Origin: Phyto melanocephala
Lineage: Eukaryota; Arthropoda; Insecta; Diptera; Rhinophoridae
Direction of reading: 5' to 3'
DNA: 64,000 nucleotides
Assembly: GCA_941918925.1 (NCBI GenBank)
Contig: OW799234.1
Span: forward strand, 12,429,001 to 12,493,000
Made by a program: the position numbers and the translations under genes. Positions within the stretch are counted from its first letter, which is position 1. Every line of letters starts with the position of its first letter. Shown here in pieces: positions 57,411 through 64,000 of the stretch. The notes beneath the pieces were generated by a model. The model had not been told where the DNA came from and made no database searches. It saw only the letters and a program-made list of their open reading frames with translations.

Positions 57411-58630
57411 TGTATATGGAGTTTGACAATCTTATAAATCTAAGCAGTTGGGGTCACCTTATTAGATTCACATTACACTATCCCATTATTAAATCTACTA
57501 AAATAATTTTACATACGGTCATTTTAATGTTAAATATTTCTTTTTCGTTGAGGCGATAGTTTATGAAACTATATTGAGATTGTTGAGAGGCGGGTGGTAG
57601 GTATAAACAAAAGTTAAATTTTTAGCACAGTACCGAAAAGAGTTATACGTTTTTGTTTTTTTTTTCGTAAAATTCGTATAACATCAGAAACCTGTCTAAT
57701 TTTTCTTAAATCTTTTTTAACTTTGTAAGTCTATAAGCATTTTTCATTCATCATTTTTTATTTATTTCGAACAATTGTGTTAAGCTACACAAAAAGAATA
57801 AGAAAACAAAACATATTTGGGTGTCAAATTCAATTGACCCCAAAAGCAGTAGTAGTTGTTTATATCATTTATAACAAAAAAACTGTAGAATAGAGAATTT
57901 GTTTTGTAGAATCTTTACAACCCAAAATAATAATAGACTCTAAACACAAAGCAAAAATAAATTGTAAAAAATGCCATAAAAAAATTGCAACAAAAAAATA
58001 TATATGTTGCGAAAAAAATTGCTATACATTTAGTAAACGATTGCAAAAAAAATTTTAAAAAACAATTTTCTTTAATAAGAAAAAATCCATTAATAAATTG
58101 ATTACACTGACAGCATTAACAAAAAAAAAAGTCACAAAGAGGCTATAAAAAAAACAAGTCAGATAAATTTTAGATGAAAAACAAATAACAATTTAAAAAG
58201 AACATTTAACTAAAGTGATGAGGAGTGACACTTGATCAATTAAAATATATAAAAAAAAATATGTACACATACATATATATTAACACAGTACCGTGCAATT
58301 TATTAGCAATGTATATTTTTGTCTTGCAATTTAATTTTTATTTGAAAACAATTTTAAAGAATTTTTTAAATTAACTTTTTTAATAGAATCTTGGGCAAAA
58401 ACTTATATGATAAAACAATATTCCGACAAAAAATGTTTCTGCATACAAATTGCCATCTAATATGCATCACAGAATTCAGTCATGAAATAGAATATATTTT
58501 ATGTTCAGAGCGTTTTTTCTAATGCTCTCACTCTTTCAGCAATGTTGTCATATTTTTTTATTGCAATTTCAAACATTTTGTAAACAAGCCAATATTTTTT
58601 GTTGTTGTGTCACAACTAAGTATAAAATTG
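57411..58630. other. AT-rich non-coding DNA, no gene seen
   Basis: Long poly(A) stretches; no recognised feature. Confidence 0.5.
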
Positions 58631-59172
58631 TAACAAGTAAGAGTAATATATTCGGCCGTGCCGAAACTGAAAATGCCCTTCACCATCATGTAATGACCAC
58701 ATCAAAGCGTAGTCTAGATTTTGAATTTCATGTAATACGCCATTTTGTTGTGTTATGTCCGATGTCTTATTTGATTTTGAATTATTACATATTTAACTGT
58801 ATTCTACAAGTCAAGCCTTTTCATTTGGTACCCATATTGATGGGGTTAAAAATATGTCCGCCATATTGGATTTTACAATTCCTCATAGTCTGCTGTATAC
58901 TGCTGTTCAAACTTGTTCATTTAATACCAATATTGTGTGAATTGAAGGGGGACAAACCCGTAGTTACTATATTAATTTCATATTTCCGCCATCTTGGATT
59001 TTAACTTTTTTGTCCCAGCCCTATCATTTGATACCAATATTAAGGAGTTTGAAGGGCGAATATTTTTAAATGCTAGGTTTGACCCCAAATAAAATTCTTT
59101 TCTACGCCCTTTTATAAAGGCGGCCATCATGAATTTAAAATTTTTTTTGATAATGTATTATATATTTTTCTA

Positions 59173-59373
59173 GGGTGCCCCGGTGGCCTAGTCAGTAGTG
59201 TGCTGGTCTGCTAGTTTGGGGGTTGCGTGTTCGATTCCCGCCAGAGACTCTGGTGTTGTTTACTTCTCTTCTTTCTTTTCTATTCTATTCTTACTTTTCT
59301 ATTCAGGTATCACAATGGGATCAATAAAATGGACCCAAGTGAGCTGCACAACAGCTGCCTGTTCTACCTAACC
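59173..59373 (+). mobile_element. tRNA-derived SINE, full length, 14-bp TSD
   Basis: The head GGTGCCCCGGTGGCCTAGTC contains a pol III A box (TGGCCTAGTCAG) and, about 40 bp on, a B box (GTTCGATTCC within GTGTTCGATTCCCGCCAG). A body and a CTACCTAACC 3' end follow. The 14-bp sequence TATATATTTTTCTA stands exactly on both sides (59159-59172 and 59374-59387), proving target-primed insertion and giving precise boundaries. Derived from a tRNA, not a functional tRNA gene. Confidence 0.92.
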
Positions 59374-59529
59374 TATATATTTTTCTATAGGCTAAAAATA
59401 TCAATTATCGTTTGTAAATTTTATGTAAAGCACCAAAACAGTTATGAATTCTTAATAAAATATTTTTGCCTATTACTTTGTCCATTAGAGAGCGGTTTGT
59501 CCAAAATCCACAAATAACTCTAAAGTCAT

Positions 59530-60145
59530 ACAAGGTGGTACGCACGATGCTAATTGTAAATAAAACGGTTTTGGTGGCATATTTCAATCCAATGTCTATG
59601 TTCTTGGCTTATTATTTATTTTAAATGTCCCCGAAGAAGAAAATCTAACGGTGTCAAACCACATTATTATGGCGGCCAATTAACATCGCCACCACGTGAG
59701 ATCAGGTTCATAACCTCAATTGCTGGCCACAAGAAGTCCGTAATAATCTCGCCATAGCGAACACCATTCACGGCAACTACTTCGCCGAGCTTATTTTCAA
59801 AGAAGTACGGCCCAATGGCAACGCCAGCTACCATAAACTACACCAAACAGTCACTCTTTGTGTATACATCAGCTTTCCAAGCAATCACTTGTGGATTCTC
59901 ATTTCTTCAAAAGCGGCAAATCTGCTGGTTAACGAATCCACTGAGGTGAAAGTTTGCCTTGTGGCTGAAAATTATTTTCCTGGTAAAGTCAACTAAATGC
60001 ATTTTGATTTGAACGCCCATTTTTGGTTCATGGTTGAATTTGTCAAACACTGAAACGAACAAATGTCAATGTAAATTGCGCAAAACATTTGACGTTAAGT
60101 TGTGACTCACAATCAACATAGTGCATTATGGTTTGACAACCTTTT
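59530..60145 (-). mobile_element. Mariner relic nested in DINE K
   Basis: Weakly matching ends (CAAGGTGGTACGCACGATGC at 59531; the reverse complement of 60110-60145 begins TAAAAGGTTGTC and contains TGTTGATTG) bracket transposase coding on the minus strand. Boundaries are approximate. Confidence 0.55.
59635..60060 (-). pseudogene. DD41D-like mariner transposase core, broken
   Basis: The minus strand reads TRKIIFSHKANFHLSGFVNQ (first catalytic region, with H in place of the expected D in SDEAHF), ICRF, NENPQVIAWKADV, VAIGPYFFENKLGEVVAVNG, VRYGEIITDFLWPAIEVMNL, then DVNWPP, two stops, and CGLTPLDFLLRG with the third catalytic Asp. The QDGA segment with the second Asp is deleted, as are the N-terminal DNA-binding domain and the C-terminal tail. 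Remarkably few frameshifts, but the loss of catalytic residues makes it inert. Confidence 0.82.
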
Positions 60146-60503
60146 ATTGTATTTAAAAATAAAAACAGACGTGTCTATAAATTTTTCAAAGTCTGAAAAA
60201 TTTTAACTTTTGTGGTAAAAATATTGGAAAAAAACAGAGGCAGTAGTGTTTATTTACTCATATCTCAGAGAGTTAAAGGGCGATTGTGCTGAGTTTCAAT
60301 AGCAGTTTATATGCGAATATTTCCAAAAGAATGATACCACATATAGATCTGTACAACATGAGGAGGCTTTAAAAATTTGATTTCAACTAACACCCGAACA
60401 GTTAGAAATGGCGTCTTCATAAGCTTTCAGAAAATATATACGTTATGAGATGGGAAATTAAAAATGTAGCCAGTACAAACGGAATATATATACCCCTGGT
60501 ATA

Positions 60504-61041
60504 ACAATCTTCTATTACACAAATAAAGGCAAATTTAAATTTCTTAATGAATTTTGGGACACCCTATATTTTTGGTTGGTTTTAAAAAATTATTTAAGTA
60601 TAAAACAGCACATTTCATCCCTGAAGTTTAAGAGATAAAGTAGTGCTATTATTTATGGCTATAACAATATTTTGAAAGTTCCATAAATAAACTTTATCTC
60701 ATAAACACCCACTGTGAAATACAGGTGTAAGTATTACAAAGCGTTATTGATTTATTGATTTAATAATATTTTGTTTATAGTTTTCTTTCCCTTTAATTTA
60801 TTTTTAACATCGAATTCATTCGAACGTTACTTTATTCAAAAATCTGTGATAAATTCATATATTGATTTTGAACATGGGTGTTAGTTGGTTCATTGAATTA
60901 TTTATTTAACGTCAAATGGAATATGTAATTTCTTTGCATGGGATGAAAAAAATTCGTATATTGACGTTTGCATAGGCATCCTGAGCTACTGCAAGGCAGT
61001 GGGAGATGAAAAATAAACAACATGAAAAAGATTTTATAACA
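60504..61041. other. AT-rich non-coding DNA, no gene seen
   Basis: Nothing recognised. Confidence 0.5.
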
Positions 61042-61820
61042 AAACAAGTAACAGTGCTATATTCGGCCGTGCCGAATCTTATATACCCTTTACAACGTGT
61101 AGTCATGCAATAACAATTGTTTGTATCACCATTCATCCCATATAAAATACGTGCATACGTACACGTTAGAATAAATGTGGCATCGAATCCCAGCTGAGCC
61201 AAAAAAATTTTATTTTATTTTATTTAATATATTATTTATATTTTATTATTTTTTTTATATTTTTTTTATATTTTTTTTAAATTTTTTTAAAAAATTTTTT
61301 TAGAAAAATTTTTAAGTTTTTTTTAAATTCTTTTTTAAATTTTTTAAAAAATTTTTTTTTTGTAGTTTTTTTTTTATTATTTTTAATATTTTTTTTTTTT
61401 TGTAATTTTTTTTGTTTGGTATGTTTTTTACATGTATCTATGTATGTATGTTGTTGTTGTAATTGTGAAAAAAAACGAGGTGGTCGTGGTTTTTTGCTCA
61501 TATCTCAGAAAGTTATGGGGCGATTGTGCTGAATTTCAATAGCGATTCATTCCTGGATATTTCCAAGAGATTGATACCATATACAGATCTGAGGAACATA
61601 TAGTTGCTTCTAAAAGTTGATTTCAACCAACACACGGACAGACGGGCAGACGGACAGACGGGCAGACGGACAGACGGTCAGGGCTTAATCGACTCCTCTA
61701 TTCATTAGCTTTCAGAAAATATATACTTTATGGAGTCGGAAATGAAAATTGTAGAAATTACAAACGGAATGACAAAGCTATATATACCCTTTTGTACACC
61801 ACAGGTGAAGGGTATAAAAA
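61042..61820 (-). mobile_element. DINE-1/INE-1-like element, copy F (second subfamily)
   Basis: Minus orientation, same subfamily as copy E: CACAGGTG 5' hairpin at 61795-61815, a long GTCY tract (61637-61677), and the tRNA-like block (GGCATCGAATCCCAGCTGAG, 61179-61198) inverted relative to copies A-D. T-rich tract at 61206-61410. Confidence 0.86.
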
Positions 61821-62189
61821 TGAAATTGTTTTTTGCTTTTTTTTATGAAAAACTAAAATTAACACGTTGTTCTCTCTTTATTAACACCCACTGTTATAAT
61901 TATTAAAAAAATATTTTTTTAATATAGTTTTCCATTTAACGTGAAATTTCTAATATTTTGCGTGAAAAATAAATATTTATTAAAAAAGAAGAAGAAGAAA
62001 TAGAAAAAACACAACACAAAGAAGACAGTCAATTCAGAAATTAGCACAACGAATAACAGAAAGACAAATATGTATGAAGTTTTTGTGTTTGTTTTATTCG
62101 CTATAAAAACCTTGAATATACATACAAACATACATATTTTATGATACAGAAATCGGCAAATAAGAAAAGACAACAAAAACAAATTGAAT
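61821..62189. other. AT-rich non-coding DNA, no gene seen
   Basis: The minus frame at 61919-62245 is phenylalanine-rich low-complexity, not supported as coding. Confidence 0.45.
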
Positions 62190-63130
62190 ATTTTATATCC
62201 TTCACAGTGAGTGTATAGGCTTGTGAGTACGTGTGAAATATTCAAAATTCTTCAATATTAATTTCCCACCCCATAAAGTGTATATGTATTTTCTGATAAC
62301 TTATGAATAGGGAAGAGCATTGTCCGTCTGTCAGTCTTTCTGTCAGTCCGTGTGTATGTGGAAATCAACTTTTTAAAGACCCCCGAAATAGGCAAGACCC
62401 GTAAAAGGTATCAAAATATCAGAAATATTCGTGAGTAGATCGGTATCAGAAATCAGCATAATCGCCTCATAACTTTCTGAGATATGAGCAAATAAACACG
62501 ACTGTCTCTGTTTTTTCCCATATTTTTGCCACAAAAGTTAAAATTTTTCAGCCCTAGGCACGGTTGTTACTATTTACAGATTTGTTATGCCTCTGAAGAT
62601 ATTCATGAAAAAATTTGTTAAAAATGGTCACTAATCGGCAAAGTTATAGGCAAAAAATATTTGAAAATATATATATTTTTTCAAATATATCAAAGTTGTT
62701 TAAACTCCTAAATAATTTTTTAACGCGCTGAAGATACCAAATTATAAGCCGTAATCTCAGAAATAATTTTTTAGATAAACTAACAAATCGGTTTGAAACC
62801 AACTGAGATATAAGCAGCAGAGTACAACTGCTTCGGTATCTTTCCTAAAATTTACAAACGGAAATCGATATTTTTCAATTTATATACAACCTAGAGAGCC
62901 AATATGGGGATCAAATGAAGGGGCTTGTGTACTTAAATATAGTTAGCTATAAAATGAAAAAGTTGAAGATGGCATCACAGCTCAAATAGCGAATATATGA
63001 GTCAAATACAGCAGTTACGGCTTTGTCCCCTTTAACTTCCAAAAGATAAGTATTAAATAAAATGGCTTGAGAAACTTAAAGATTTAAGCAAAATTTATAA
63101 AACTCCAGCGAGAAGAAATGGCCAAAAAAT
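62190..63130 (+). mobile_element. Diverged DINE-like element, copy I
   Basis: The left end has TATATCCTTCACAGTGAGTG, CACCCCATAAAGTGTATATG, a GTCY tract (62321-62353) and GAAATCAACTTTTTAAAG, then AACTTTCTGAGATATGAGC and a body with GGCAAAGTTATAGGC that copies J and H share. No 3' hairpin end was found, so the right boundary is uncertain. Confidence 0.6.
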
Positions 63131-63696
63131 AAATTTTATTTGTTGGGCGTGGCACTGTCAACTTTTAATTATAAATTGCAAAAAAGGGCATTGGAAAATT
63201 CCAATAAATTAATACATATATATGGGCTTTTGGCAAAGCAACTTAAGTCTAGATAAAAAAATTTAAATTTTTTTCAATCATAAAATTAAAATCTTCAAAA
63301 CACTTTACGCCAGTCAGCCTCTTTTTATGTATGATACCTTTAGAGATATTACGTAAAAAAAAAGAACTATCAATATTAATAACTTTTTAAACTCTTTATT
63401 TGTTTTTGTGCTTTACTGAAAAATTTTTAAATTTTATGAAAATTCGTTTATCAAAAGCTTAAAGTTCACACAATAATAATTGGTTTACTTTAAGCCACAA
63501 CTTTCTACGGATTATAGAATAAGGGATATTACATCAAAAGAGTTGAAATCAAATTTTTGTGTGTGTTTTTTACAAAACAGCTGATTGATTGGCAATTATG
63601 TCTATGTACGTAGAGAATAAACGGAACTATTTAGGGCAATAATTAAATAAATTTTATTTTTATTTTTCTTACGGATTTTTTTATTTCTTTTAACTT
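63131..63696. other. AT-rich non-coding DNA, no gene seen
   Basis: One GTTGGGCGTGGCACTGTC word at 63143 recalls the Helitron/DINE monomers; nothing else recognised. Confidence 0.45.
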
Positions 63697-64000
63697 TTTT
63701 ATAGCCTTCACATGGTGAAAAAAGGTATATATATTTTCTTAAAGCTTATGAATAGGGGAGTCGATTAAGCTCTGTCAGTCTGTCCGTGTGCATGTTGAAA
63801 TCAACTTTTTAAAGCCCCCAGACATCGCTTGGACCCGGGTGAGGTATTAAAATATTAGATACATTCGGGAGTAGATCGGTATTGAAAATCAGAAACATCG
63901 GTACATAAACAACTGAGATATGAGCCAAAACCCACGACCACCTCGATTTTTTTCACAAAACCAACATAACAACAACAACATACATACAAACGTGTATACT
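63697..64000 (+). mobile_element. DINE-1/INE-1-like copy G, cut by window end
   Basis: ATAGCCTTCACATGGTG, GAGTCGATTAAGC, a short GTCY tract, TTGAAATCAACTTTTTAAAG and CACGACCACCTCG follow the order of copies A-D. The 5' segment between hairpin and TATATATTTTC is about 60 bp shorter than in copy A. Confidence 0.8.

Larger units (their letters stand above)
58631..60503 (-). mobile_element. Long DINE-like element, copy K, with two insertions
   Basis: Minus orientation: AACAAGTAAGAG and ATTCGGCCGTGCCGAA at 58631-58670, CCCTTCACCATCATGTA, then unique DNA with CAAGTCAAGCCTTTTCATTT and CGCCATATTGGATTT words as in copy H, then CAGAGGCAGTAGTGTTTATT and a decayed 5' end near 60490. A SINE (59173-59373) and a mariner (about 59530-60145) interrupt it; copy H supplies the uninterrupted comparison on both sides of each. 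Confidence 0.72.

Noticed and set aside
58501..59004. 167-codon plus frame, one of the longest in the window
   Set aside because: Runs through DINE copy K and its flank; residues are low-complexity and the same DNA in copies H and J is not open.
59173..59250. Functional tRNA gene
   Set aside because: A and B boxes are present but the sequence continues into a SINE body with a 14-bp target duplication; no complete cloverleaf could be drawn.

Overview
This is a strongly AT-rich eukaryotic window from an insect, most likely a calyptrate or blowfly-like dipteran. The evidence is the class of repeats: INE-1/DINE-1-like (Helentron-associated) elements with an internal GTCY microsatellite and a 3' hairpin, Tc1/mariner relics including a DD41D lineage, a tRNA-derived SINE, and I/R1-type LINE ends carrying RNase H. 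The species assignment is inference. Almost nothing in the window is host coding sequence. The one convincing candidate is a terminal exon on the minus strand at about 33148-33429, encoding a charged C-terminus followed by a poly(A) signal. The rest reads as an intergenic stretch or long introns packed with nested mobile elements and tandem repeats.

Layout. 1-12 kb: AT-rich sequence holding a LINE tail (2200-2520), a DD41D mariner split by a DD34D mariner (2520-4135), a truncated Helitron (to 6366), an (ACAT)n tract and a 16-bp tandem array (10.5-11.3 kb). 12-25 kb: TIR MITEs, two Helitrons with intact A|T junctions (15041-15828, 23702-24378), a pogo/Tigger-like element carrying a MITE (16275-17125), a DINE copy, an almost full-length DD41D mariner (19625-20958) and two mariner tails. 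25-36 kb: a long DINE-like copy, a 936-bp hAT-type element with a perfect 8-bp target duplication, a LINE RNase H tail, the host exon, and a 2-kb 12-bp minisatellite itself hit by a hAT MITE. 36.8-41.7 kb: the most unusual structure, two arms of a 9-17 bp motif recurring about every 120-145 bp, in opposite orientation, around a spacer that holds a DINE. 41.7-45.4 kb: a DINE split by a 2828-bp hAT element. 45-51 kb: degenerate tandem repeats, a LINE RNase H relic, a MITE with 35-bp perfect terminal repeats. 51-64 kb: a deleted DD41D mariner, many DINE copies in two subfamilies, a second pogo relic, a SINE and a third DD41D relic nested in DINEs.

The genes present do not form a pathway. What can be reconstructed is relative insertion history: DINE copies are hosts for hAT, pogo, SINE and mariner insertions; pogo and DD41D mariner copies are in turn hosts for a MITE and a DD34D mariner; a hAT MITE postdates the minisatellite. 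All transposase reading frames seen are broken, so no autonomous element is present.
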